From Bacillota bacterium (GTDB lineage Bacteria; Bacillota_A; Clostridia; Lachnospirales; WQUN01), in NCBI GenBank assembly GCA_009786175.1, contig WQTQ01000076.1, positions 1-5,378 of the forward strand: DNA of 5,378 bases. Reading direction: 5' to 3'. The notes below the pieces were generated by a model. It made no database searches, was not told the origin of the DNA, and saw nothing but the letters and a program-made list of their open reading frames with translations. This document shows, one piece after another, positions 1-5,378 of the stretch; the first letter of the stretch is position 1; each line of letters starts with the position of its first letter. The position numbers were made by a program, and so were the translations under genes.

Positions 1-75
1 TGCTAAGCCTGCGTTTGGCCTTGATGGGCTGCCGCCTTCGCCGTTGTTAAAGATGTCAAAGGTTAGGACAGGAAG
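1..75 (-). other. Start of a further C-terminal module, truncated by window edge (residues 1728-1752)
   Basis: After the esterase the frame continues as LPVLTFDIFNNGEGG and then SPSRPNAGLA, a new segment with a strand followed by an Asn/Gly-rich turn. I believe similar F-D-I-F-N-N-G segments open a C-terminal module in some multimodular clostridial secreted enzymes, but this is memory and not verified. Too little is present to assign a function. Confidence 0.4.
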
Positions 76-3000
76 CGGTAATTCTTCCGGTGTCCACAGA
101 TAATCCCGCGCAAATATCGCGAATAGCTGTGCCCAAGCATGGCAATCGTGTCCGCCCGGTACCTCATAATTAAACACTCTGTCCAATGTGTTGCTAAGTG
201 TCGCAAGGTAGCCATACGTAGCAAAAACGCCGCGGCCTGAAATTATTGTCGGGAAGTCTCTGCCCGGTGCGTTGGCCAATGCTGCGGCAGACGCACCCAT
301 TGGAGGACTGAATACACCGTAAAACGCAAAATCTCCGGCATTGGTTGCAAATATATGCGTTGCCCAAGTGGCACCCAATGAATATCCTGCAATTGCGCGA
401 TAAGACGGGTTATCTGATACGTTAAAGTTAGCTTCAACAAATGGCATTACATATTCAAACAAATCTCTTCGTGAGTTGGTAAGCTGGGCTCCGCTTGTAA
501 AGACCAAACCGTGTCTGGAGTTGTTGATACTTACAACAACAGTAGGCTCCATCAGATTACTTGCAATCAGGTTATCCATTATCTGAGGAATACCGCCGCC
601 GTTCAACCAGTCCGAATTATCGTTCCACCAACCATGAGCCATATAAACAACCGGGTACGGTGTTTCCCTGTTCGGGTCAAAACATGGTGGAAGATAAATT
701 AGCAAGTAGCCAAACAAATCACCGGCGTATGGTCCCATACCCGGGTTGCCCTGTGCCCATGCAGGCCCCGGTCCCGGTACAGGAATGCTGCTGTCAAACC
801 TGGCAGATACAATCTGACCGCGCGGGCCGTCATGCGGCAGTTCCAGGTTACGGTTGTTAATTTCGTGTTGGAATTCGGAACACCAAGGCATACGCACTAC
901 ACTATACTCGGTTCTCATGTTACGTCTTGGGTTATGACCTTCCGTACTTGGGGGCATATTGTAAGGATCCGGGACGCGTCCTGTTACAGGCCCGCCGATT
1001 ACGTAATACCAGTAAGGTATACCGCCGCCAGGCAACGGAACTGTAACTGTCCAATATCCGCCGCCCACATTAAACATAGGCATAGTGAAAACGTAGCCTG
1101 TAGGAACTAAGCCGGGGCGGAATTCCATTGGGGTAAACTGAGCAGTTATACTGCGATCCAAGTAATCGCGAAGCATCGCTTCCAAACTTATGTTAACCGC
1201 CGTGGCATATGGGTTAAAGAATACAAATGTGGCCACATATCCTGTCGGCGAATTAACGTTGTGTGTAACTGTAACGCCGCGTACTGGCGCAACATCAGAA
1301 ATGCGGTTATTTACAGCAATTTCGCGGGAATCAACGGCAACAGACGGTGCCAAGTTATATTCCGGAATTGTTAAAACAATTGTGCCTACTACAAAACCGT
1401 CGATTATAGCCAAATTATTGGTTTGTATTACCGGTGTAAACGGCCCTACAACCGCTTCAATTGCAGCCACTAAACTTGGAATTGTTATAACAGACATAAA
1501 CTCGTCTTGCTCTGTAAGCATACCGGCAATAAGTGCGTTAACTGCCGCCCGGGCCGCGTCAAGCAATGAGTCTGCCACGTCTTGGCTTAACAGTGGTGTA
1601 ACAATTACCATATCGTCGATACCTATTGTAAATAGGCTGGTACCGGCTCTTAATGCATCACCCGGGGCACCCCAGATGTTCCAGTTTAGAGTCAAGCCGT
1701 TTTCGATATCCGCAGGGGTCAGGGTGTAACTAAACCTAAACGCGCCGTTAGCAAAGTTAAACGGATGTACCAGTGTGTGTCCTGCACCAAGTCCTCTTCT
1801 AAGCCCCATGTGTTGGCCGTTGCCCGGGAAGTGTCCCATGCGTCCGGTAATGTGAAGCACGTCGCCTGCCCGCACATTTTGCGCGTTTGGCGGAAGGATA
1901 GTTATTGGTGCCCAGTTCCAGTGATGAGGGTCATTCGCGCCGTTATCGCCAATAAAGTTGGTAATAAAAGCAACTGTTTGACCGGCGTCAATGTGTGAAA
2001 ATACTGTGCATCTTGTTTCACCCGGTACATAGAAACGGGCCAATGCCGCTTCTCTGTTAAGTGTTTGCATGTCGAAAGCAATGGCGTCCGGGAACTCTGC
2101 ACGTACATCGTTCAAGTTACCGGGTGAGCCCGGCAGCCTTGCGTAAAGTTCCGCAATTTCGCACGGAACATACTCTATCGGGCCGCCAAGTGTCAGGAAA
2201 CCCCACAATGTGGTATATCTCCAGGAATCATCGGTTGGGTCGTTCCACTTCATAACGTTAACGCGGGCTGTGTCCGCTTCGTTGCGGTCGTTAACCTGTG
2301 CGTCAAAACCAAGCACTACACCATACTCAGGGGTAATTACATGGAACGGAATGGCCATTATAACGTCATATCCGCGGCCTTCTACAATTCTTGCGGCAGA
2401 CCTAAAGCCAAATGTTTCTGTAGTACTGCCAAAGGTTTGATAGTTGACAAAGTTTACGCGGAATTGTCCGTCGCCCTCTCTGTAAGTGCCTAAGTTATGG
2501 TTTGTCTCGCTTACGAAAACTTCTACGGAGTCTTGCTCCCATGGGTTTTCGGTATTTCTGCGCAGTGCGCTGTCTGTTACTTCAAGCAATACGTATAAAT
2601 AATTTTCATCCCACAAAGCCCGTACATTTGCCATGGCCGGGTTAGGGTCTGTACCTGCTACACGTATATCCGTTACCATTACCTCGGAAGAATCCCATAT
2701 GGAACATACTTCCCAATCCGTGCCTTCCGGTATAACTACCGTCGCATTTAATGCGGTGGCGGTTCTGCCGTCGGGCCTTGGCGGCGGCGGCGGAATGTAG
2801 TCCAAATACCTTTGAATTACAACCGACCTTAATTCTGTAATACCGCTGTGGTGCATAATCCGGATTGTGTTTAAACCTTGGTTCAACTCAACAGGAACCG
2901 GGAAGCGGCTGTCTATCCAAGCCGGTGTTTGCGGGTAATCAAAAATTATCGGGTCTCCGCCGTTTATCCGGTATTCGTGAGAAGCGGGGCCCCACGGTGT

Positions 3001-5256
3001 AACGTGGTGTACATACATTCTGTACTTGCCTGCCTCCGGCACGTTTATGGTAAAGGTTACTGCCCCGGGTGGGTCTCCGGGGTCAAGGAAACCAATAACA
3101 TCGCCCCAGGCTATTCTTGCGGGGCCTTCAAAAACAGGGTTCCCGTCAACAATTCTAAACCTAATCGGGTCACCTAAGCCGTCCCATGCTTCAAATACAA
3201 CTCTGTATGTTTTTACCACGCCGTTCCAGTCAAACATGACCAGAGCCGTGCCAAAAGGCTCGGTGATTTGAACTACTGTGATTTGAACATCCGGATGGCT
3301 TGCGTAACCTGCAACAACCGGAATATCTGTTGTATCGGCAGGAAGAGTGATTATGGTTTCATAAATATCAAACCCAACTATTCCGTTGACAGGTGTAGAC
3401 CTTAACGGGTACCTTGGCATTTCGATAGGCTCGCCGTCTACAGTAATGTACACGGTAGGTACTATCGGACGTGATATTTCATGCCTGTCAGAGCTAAACC
3501 CTAATCCAATCAGGTCGAATAACGCGCCTGCGCCGCCTTCGGCAACAAGGAAAAGAGCATTCTTTTGGTCAAGATGGTCTACATATTGCGCTACGTCAAT
3601 AGTGAATTGCGTAACTTCACGTTCGGAACCTGCAGGCACTTCAATTGTGCCTATTCTTGTGCCGTTCCATGTAGCATTGTTCCATGGGCTGTCAAGCCAC
3701 ACATGAACTCTAAATGCGTTATTTGTCCTTGGTGTAAGGAATAAGTTAAAGTGCGTATTATTCCCCACTGCTGTGCCTTCGAAAGGCCTGAGCCCAAATA
3801 TATACTCGTCCAGCCCGCCAAAGCCAAAGTGCATGTAACCTATTCTGTGGCCGTTGCCTACCCCAACAATTGGGGCGTGGTCATCCCAGATGTTCCATGC
3901 GTCTGCCTGGGTCATTTCATGGGAGAGGTAGCTGGCTATACCTGCGGAGTAATATCTGTACGGCGGCAATCCAAAAATCTGGAAGCCTTCGGACGTTAGC
4001 TGGGCACCTGTGTACGTATGGGCTCCGGCACTTGTTGTCCAAATATTATCATCCGCAAATGGGCAAAAACCTCTTATTCTTACTCTTCCGCCATCGGCAA
4101 CAGATTCTTCATCCCATTCAACATGAATAGGTGCCACCATTGCTTGACGGGCGTATCCGAAGTTTCTTGGGGCCCTGTGGTAAAACACATACCATTGGCC
4201 GTTAATTTCCAGGATACTGCCGTGAGTATTGTGTCCGTGTCCTGTATACGTTCTGCGTAACGCGGTACCGTGTTCGTTTGGCAATGGGCCGCGCGGGTCG
4301 ATAAGAACGCCGCCGCTTCTCCATGGGCCAAGCGGTGTATCACCAAACGCGAAACGTTTCGTTGCGTTGGTGCTGCCCATCCCGTAATCCGGGCCGGAAA
4401 AGCCGCTGTAAACTAAAACAAACTTATTGCCTACCTGACGTAAGCAGGCTGCTTCAAAGAAATTAAAATCTAATATATTTTCGTCAGGGAAAATATAGGG
4501 GAAAACACTTGGTTCACCCGGCGCAAGTACACCAAAGGTTGAACTCGCGGGTATCATATGCCGGATTATTTGCGTACCGGGCCTTAAAGACCACATTGTA
4601 TTTTGGTCCAGCTGGGCAGCATAAGACCTTACAAACCCCCAATATGCCCAAGCTCTAAAGCCAATTTCGTAGTCCGGGTCTTCCGGGTCGTCTACATACT
4701 CTATAAATACACCCGGGTCAAAACCAATAATACTGCCCGGGCGCAGTGTTCTGCCGTCCGGGTTAAGGTTAATAGGTTCAAACGGCCCGTCGGGGCGGAG
4801 ACCTCTGGCAACCATGGCTTCCCTGCCCGGCCCGCGGCTGTGCGGGAACAGATAAAAGTAACGGCGTGTTCTGTTGCCGTATTCATCTCTTCTTAACACT
4901 TCTACCATGTCCGGTGCGTACATTGTGTCCCAACGGCCTGTAAGCGGGTCTTGGAACGTAAACACGGGGCCATCGTCACGCCAGTTTGTTAAATCGTCAA
5001 TTGGTGCAGACCAAACCCTAACGTCCGGCCCGCAATATTCCGTAAAATTAACATCATGAGAGCCGATAATGTAAACCCTGTACTGCCCCGGGTTGTCCGG
5101 GTCTTCAAAAATGCGTGGTGATCCGTCAGGCAAATGCTCCCACAAAGGTAAGTACGGATTAACTGCCTGAACAGTTAGCGAAAGCATCGGCAATATTGCA
5201 AGAACCAAAGCTGCCAACAGTACTGATAAAAGGGTTCTCTTTACTTTTGTATACAA
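1..5256 (-). CDS. Secreted multimodular GH43 / CE1 arabinoxylan-degrading enzyme (C-terminus outside window)
   Basis: The frame is open for 1752 codons and leaves the window without a stop. I chose the TTG at 5256-5254 because AAGGAGG lies seven bases upstream and the codon directly precedes a lysine/arginine n-region and a hydrophobic signal-peptide core. The first in-frame ATG (Met24) would cut that core and has no Shine-Dalgarno. Module order by residue: signal peptide 1-31; GH43 33-400; CBM6-like 425-592; Ig-like spacer 597-692; CBM6/35-like 693-818; Pro linker 821-830; CBM9 831-1023; unassigned beta-sandwich 1082-1221; helix/strand spacer 1222-1322; CBM48-like E-set 1326-1457; CE1 1458-1722; start of a further module 1728 onward. 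The protein is probably extracellular and removes side groups from arabinoxylan: GH43 takes arabinofuranose or xylose, CE1 takes ferulate or acetate. No dockerin or S-layer domain is seen, but the missing C-terminus could carry an anchor. Module families come from motif recognition, not from a search; exact substrates are inferred. Confidence 0.95.
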   Translation of the reverse strand, partial: MYTKVKRTLLSVLLAALVLAILPMLSLTVQAVNPYLPLWEHLPDGSPRIFEDPDNPGQYRVYIIGSHDVNFTEYCGPDVRVWSAPIDDLTNWRDDGPVFTFQDPLTGRWDTMYAPDMVEVLRRDEYGNRTRRYFYLFPHSRGPGREAMVARGLRPDGPFEPINLNPDGRTLRPGSIIGFDPGVFIEYVDDPEDPDYEIGFRAWAYWGFVRSYAAQLDQNTMWSLRPGTQIIRHMIPASSTFGVLAPGEPSVFPYIFPDENILDFNFFEAACLRQVGNKFVLVYSGFSGPDYGMGSTNATKRFAFGDTPLGPWRSGGVLIDPRGPLPNEHGTALRRTYTGHGHNTHGSILEINGQWYVFYHRAPRNFGYARQAMVAPIHVEWDEESVADGGRVRIRGFCPFADDNIWTTSAGAHTYTGAQLTSEGFQIFGLPPYRYYSAGIASYLSHEMTQADAWNIWDDHAPIVGVGNGHRIGYMHFGFGGLDEYIFGLRPFEGTAVGNNTHFNLFLTPRTNNAFRVHVWLDSPWNNATWNGTRIGTIEVPAGSEREVTQFTIDVAQYVDHLDQKNALFLVAEGGAGALFDLIGLGFSSDRHEISRPIVPTVYITVDGEPIEMPRYPLRSTPVNGIVGFDIYETIITLPADTTDIPVVAGYASHPDVQITVVQITEPFGTALVMFDWNGVVKTYRVVFEAWDGLGDPIRFRIVDGNPVFEGPARIAWGDVIGFLDPGDPPGAVTFTINVPEAGKYRMYVHHVTPWGPASHEYRINGGDPIIFDYPQTPAWIDSRFPVPVELNQGLNTIRIMHHSGITELRSVVIQRYLDYIPPPPPRPDGRTATALNATVVIPEGTDWEVCSIWDSSEVMVTDIRVAGTDPNPAMANVRALWDENYLYVLLEVTDSALRRNTENPWEQDSVEVFVSETNHNLGTYREGDGQFRVNFVNYQTFGSTTETFGFRSAARIVEGRGYDVIMAIPFHVITPEYGVVLGFDAQVNDRNEADTARVNVMKWNDPTDDSWRYTTLWGFLTLGGPIEYVPCEIAELYARLPGSPGNLNDVRAEFPDAIAFDMQTLNREAALARFYVPGETRCTVFSHIDAGQTVAFITNFIGDNGANDPHHWNWAPITILPPNAQNVRAGDVLHITGRMGHFPGNGQHMGLRRGLGAGHTLVHPFNFANGAFRFSYTLTPADIENGLTLNWNIWGAPGDALRAGTSLFTIGIDDMVIVTPLLSQDVADSLLDAARAAVNALIAGMLTEQDEFMSVITIPSLVAAIEAVVGPFTPVIQTNNLAIIDGFVVGTIVLTIPEYNLAPSVAVDSREIAVNNRISDVAPVRGVTVTHNVNSPTGYVATFVFFNPYATAVNISLEAMLRDYLDRSITAQFTPMEFRPGLVPTGYVFTMPMFNVGGGYWTVTVPLPGGGIPYWYYVIGGPVTGRVPDPYNMPPSTEGHNPRRNMRTEYSVVRMPWCSEFQHEINNRNLELPHDGPRGQIVSARFDSSIPVPGPGPAWAQGNPGMGPYAGDLFGYLLIYLPPCFDPNRETPYPVVYMAHGWWNDNSDWLNGGGIPQIMDNLIASNLMEPTVVVSINNSRHGLVFTSGAQLTNSRRDLFEYVMPFVEANFNVSDNPSYRAIAGYSLGATWATHIFATNAGDFAFYGVFSPPMGASAAALANAPGRDFPTIISGRGVFATYGYLATLSNTLDRVFNYEVPGGHDCHAWAQLFAIFARDYLWTPEELPLPVLTFDIFNNGEGGSPSRPNAGLA
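91..885 (-). other. CE1 esterase domain, feruloyl / acetyl xylan esterase type (residues ~1458-1722)
   Basis: An alpha/beta hydrolase of carbohydrate esterase family 1 (esterase D-like). Seen: LLIYLPPCFD then YPVVYMAHGWWNDNSDWLNGG at 1534 onward, with H1541-G1542 forming the oxyanion region; a TVVVSINNSR strand; the nucleophile elbow GYSLGA with Ser1626; and YEVPGGHDCHAW with His1703 as catalytic base. Such enzymes release ferulate or p-coumarate from arabinose side chains of xylan, or acetate from the backbone. The third catalytic residue is odd: where relatives have G-x-x-D after the seventh strand, this one reads GRGVFA, with Val1677. Activity is therefore less certain than the fold. The domain pairs logically with the N-terminal GH43. 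Confidence 0.88.
886..1281 (-). other. CBM48-like E-set domain ahead of esterase (residues ~1326-1457)
   Basis: This is the N-terminal Ig-like E-set domain that commonly precedes CE1 esterases in gut bacteria. Seen: strand-rich start (GYVATFVFFNPYATAVNISLE is split by a turn), PMFNVGGGYWTVTVPLP at 1393-1409, then YWYYVIGG at 1415-1422 and PDPYNMPP at 1429-1436, matching the family pattern of a W-x-x-x strand, a Y-x-Y-x-x-x-G strand and a D-P-x-N turn. It ends in YSVVRMPW, leading into the esterase. The likely role is substrate positioning for the esterase rather than starch binding. Confidence 0.75.
1291..1593 (-). other. Helix-plus-strand spacer module (residues ~1222-1322)
   Basis: An alanine-rich helix (SLLDAARAAVNALIAGML, about 1230-1247) is followed by another helix at 1261-1270 and then beta strands (NLAIIDGFVVGTIVLTIPEYN). 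This layout looks like a small spacer repeat seen between modules of large clostridial surface and secreted proteins. No catalytic or sugar-binding signature is visible. Only one copy is seen here. Confidence 0.45.
1594..2013 (-). other. Unassigned beta-sandwich, possibly CBM4/22-like (residues ~1082-1221)
   Basis: Residues 1082-1221 form a strand-rich module: RCTVFSHIDAGQTVAFITNF, a Trp-containing loop at 1112-1117 (HWNWAP), AGDVLHITGRMGHF at 1130-1143, GAFRFSYTLT at 1171-1180, then LTLNWNIWG at 1188-1196 and IGIDDMVIV at 1211-1219. The final strand with an acidic D-D-M-V motif recalls the end of CBM4/CBM22 jelly rolls, which close with a similar strand after an aromatic-rich face. I cannot assign the family firmly. 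Residues 1024-1081 before it form a less ordered connector. Confidence 0.5.
2188..2766 (-). other. CBM9 carbohydrate-binding domain (residues ~831-1023)
   Basis: The CBM9 landmarks appear in order: ALWDENYLYVLLEVTD at 880-895, PWEQDSVEVFV at 905-915, FRVNFVNYQTFG at 932-943, a strand at 962-970 ending MAIP, GFDAQVNDRNEADTARVNV at 983-1001, KWNDPTDDSW at 1003-1012, and the closing LWGFLTL at 1017-1023. Length (about 190 residues) is normal for the family. CBM9 modules, known from thermophilic xylanases, bind reducing ends of cellulose and xylan through a tryptophan sandwich; candidate residues here include W906 and W1004. This is the clearest binding module in the protein. Confidence 0.9.
2767..2796 (-). 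other. Proline-rich linker (residues 821-830)
   Basis: The codons at 2779-2793 give five consecutive prolines (IPPPPPRPDG), a typical rigid linker between secreted enzyme modules. The GCC/CGG-like run seen in DNA is explained by these CCG codons. It separates the CBM6/35-like domain from CBM9. Confidence 0.85.
2803..3180 (-). other. CBM6/CBM35-like domain (residues ~693-818)
   Basis: The stretch has the pattern of the CBM6/35/36 superfamily: an aliphatic strand (AVTFTINVPEAGKYRMYVHH), an INGG turn at 764-767, a Trp at 780 (TPAWIDSRFPVPVEL) and the closing LNQGLNTIRIMHHSG followed by ELRSVVIQ. That closing segment matches the usual strand near the end of CBM35/CBM6 domains. Such domains bind xylan, galactan or uronic-acid-containing oligosaccharides, often with calcium. 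The usual N-terminal E-A-E type calcium motif is not obvious, so metal dependence is uncertain. Confidence 0.66.
3181..3468 (-). other. Ig-like beta spacer module (residues ~597-692)
   Basis: About 95 residues of alternating beta strands rich in Val, Thr and Ile lie between the two CBM-like domains (VYITVDGEPIEMP, then YETIITLPADTT, then KTYRVVFEAWDG). It resembles the Ig-like or bacterial-sugar-hydrolase-associated spacers found between modules of secreted clostridial enzymes. No catalytic motif or binding face is evident. Its likely role is spacing and stability. Confidence 0.5.
3481..3984 (-). other. CBM6-like beta-sandwich following GH43 (residues ~425-592)
   Basis: This module directly follows the GH43 propeller, a position where CBM6-type domains are common. 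It starts around GFQIFGLPPYRYYSAGI, has aromatic clusters at W454, W457, W520, W525 and W530, and ends with alternating strands (FTIDVAQYVD, then NALFLVAEGG, then LFDLIGLGF). The alternating pattern and the last strand fit a CBM6-type jelly roll that would bind xylan or support the catalytic domain. The family assignment is from resemblance only; it may be an accessory beta-sandwich with no independent binding. Confidence 0.68.
4057..5160 (-). other. GH43 catalytic domain (residues ~33-400)
   Basis: This is a five-bladed beta-propeller glycoside hydrolase of family 43, an inverting family acting mainly as alpha-L-arabinofuranosidase or beta-xylosidase. Seen in the sequence: NPYLPLWEHLPDGSP near the start, with Asp44 as the likely general base; GSHD at 66-69; the YAPD motif at 113-116; GFDPGVF at 178-184 with Asp180 as the likely pKa modulator; FFEAACLRQ at 266-274 with Glu268 as the likely general acid; and HGSI at 345-348 followed by WYVFYHR, matching the conserved central His of the propeller. 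All three catalytic carboxylates and the His are present, so the domain should be active. An acidic insert lies at 186-199, straight after the Asp180 blade motif. The subfamily and the choice between arabinofuranosidase and xylosidase cannot be settled by eye. Confidence 0.92.
5164..5256 (-). other. Sec signal peptide (residues 1-31)
   Basis: The start MYTKVKRT is a basic n-region, followed by a leucine/alanine/valine-rich core of about 19 residues. A c-region ending TVQA gives a plausible signal peptidase I site after Ala31 (V-Q-A before V-N-P-Y-L-P). There is no lipobox cysteine, so the protein is more likely released or wall-associated than lipid-anchored. The mature enzyme begins almost directly with the GH43 first blade. 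Confidence 0.88.
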
Positions 5257-5263
5257 TGCGAGT

Positions 5264-5270
5264 CCTCCTT
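5264..5270 (-). promoter_or_regulatory. Shine-Dalgarno site for the large enzyme gene
   Basis: The minus strand reads AAGGAGG, a near-full anti-16S match, with a seven-base spacer to the TTG start. It decides the start codon: no other in-frame start nearby has such a site. A strong ribosome-binding site may compensate for the weaker TTG initiator. Confidence 0.9.
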
Positions 5271-5288
5271 GTGATTGTATATTTGATT

Positions 5289-5320
5289 AAATTCACCCCC
5301 TGATATCAGGGGGTGAATTT
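5289..5320 (-). terminator. Perfect 32-bp palindrome, probable intergenic terminator hairpin
   Basis: Sixteen-base arms pair without mismatch around TGATATCA, with a C5/G5 block and A/T-rich ends (AAATT at one side, AATTT at the other). As RNA it would form a stem of about 14 bp with an AUAU loop. It begins 16 bases after the upstream stop codon and ends 18 bases before the Shine-Dalgarno. Followed on the minus strand by AATC rather than a long U-run, it is a strong hairpin but an imperfect intrinsic terminator; on the plus strand it is followed by one further T. It could also act as a partial terminator, mRNA-stabilising hairpin or protein-binding operator. Confidence 0.6.
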
Positions 5321-5336
5321 TGTACACTGCTGCAGA

Positions 5337-5378
5337 TTACGGCTGCAAATTAATTGTCAGCAACTCTGTTACGCCTTG
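5337..5378 (-). CDS. C-terminal end of an upstream gene (partial)
   Basis: Reading in from the window edge, one minus-strand frame gives QGVTELLTINLQP followed by TAA at 5339-5337. The hydrophobic/polar alternation looks like a final beta strand of a secreted module. It partly resembles the last strand of the CBM6/35-like domain in the large gene (GITELRSVVIQ; both share G-x-T-E-L and a closing Gln). The gene is on the same strand, 80 bp upstream of the large gene, with the palindrome between them, so it may be a sister carbohydrate-active enzyme gene in the same cluster. Only 13 codons are visible; function is not assignable. Confidence 0.55.
   Translation of the reverse strand, partial: QGVTELLTINLQP

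Noticed and set aside
1190..1729. Plus-strand open frame of 179 codons, Thr/Ser/Ala-rich
   Set aside because: It lies wholly antisense to the helix/strand spacer and beta-sandwich coding region. It has no convincing Shine-Dalgarno or known motif, and its composition follows from the complementary codons of the real gene.
2779..2793. Repeat-like CGG run on the plus strand
   Set aside because: It encodes consecutive prolines of an inter-module linker on the minus strand; no larger tandem repeat is present.
4080..4346. Minus-strand open frame of 88 codons within the GH43 region
   Set aside because: It is out of frame with the large enzyme, whose frame here carries the conserved HGSI and WYVFYHR motifs. 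It has no independent start signal.
5276..5281. TATACA on the minus strand as a -10 promoter box for the large gene
   Set aside because: The matching -35 position falls inside the palindrome and reads ATCAGG, and transcription would begin at or within the Shine-Dalgarno. A CTGACA/TAATCT pair further upstream has only a 15-base spacer and overlaps the end of the upstream gene.
1..5378. Possible hidden mobile element, CRISPR array, tRNA/rRNA or novel defence system
   Set aside because: The coding frame is continuous across 98 percent of the window with recognisable carbohydrate-active modules. No direct-repeat array, transposase motif or structured RNA signature was seen; the only notable repeat is the intergenic palindrome.

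Overview
The window is almost entirely one very large minus-strand gene. An uninterrupted reading frame starts at a TTG codon at 5256, seven bases downstream of a strong AAGGAGG Shine-Dalgarno site, and runs 1752 codons to base 1 without a stop, so the C-terminus lies outside the window. It encodes a secreted, multimodular plant cell wall enzyme. The order is: signal peptide, GH43 glycoside hydrolase, CBM6-like beta-sandwich, Ig-like spacer, CBM6/35-like domain, proline-rich linker, CBM9, a further beta-sandwich, a helix-plus-strand spacer, a CBM48-like E-set domain, a CE1 (feruloyl/acetyl xylan esterase type) alpha/beta hydrolase, and the first residues of another module.

Upstream, at 5337-5378 on the same strand, are the last 13 codons and TAA stop of another gene. 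The 80-bp gap between the two holds a perfect 32-bp palindrome, probably a terminator or processing hairpin for the upstream gene. No good promoter is visible in the gap, so the big gene may be transcribed by readthrough from upstream.

The purine-rich Shine-Dalgarno, TTG start, Gram-positive style signal peptide and long chain of CBMs and spacers suggest an anaerobic fibre-degrading Bacillota (Clostridia-like) bacterium, perhaps from a gut or rumen-like habitat. This is inference from style, not a taxonomic identification.

The two catalytic domains would act on the same substrate, feruloylated arabinoxylan. GH43 would remove arabinofuranosyl or xylosyl units and CE1 would cleave hydroxycinnamoyl (or acetyl) esters, while the CBMs hold the enzyme on the polymer. 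The esterase keeps its Ser and His, but the usual acid position appears to be Val. I see no mobile element, CRISPR array, tRNA, rRNA or defence system. The other open frames are antisense or out-of-frame shadows of the large gene.
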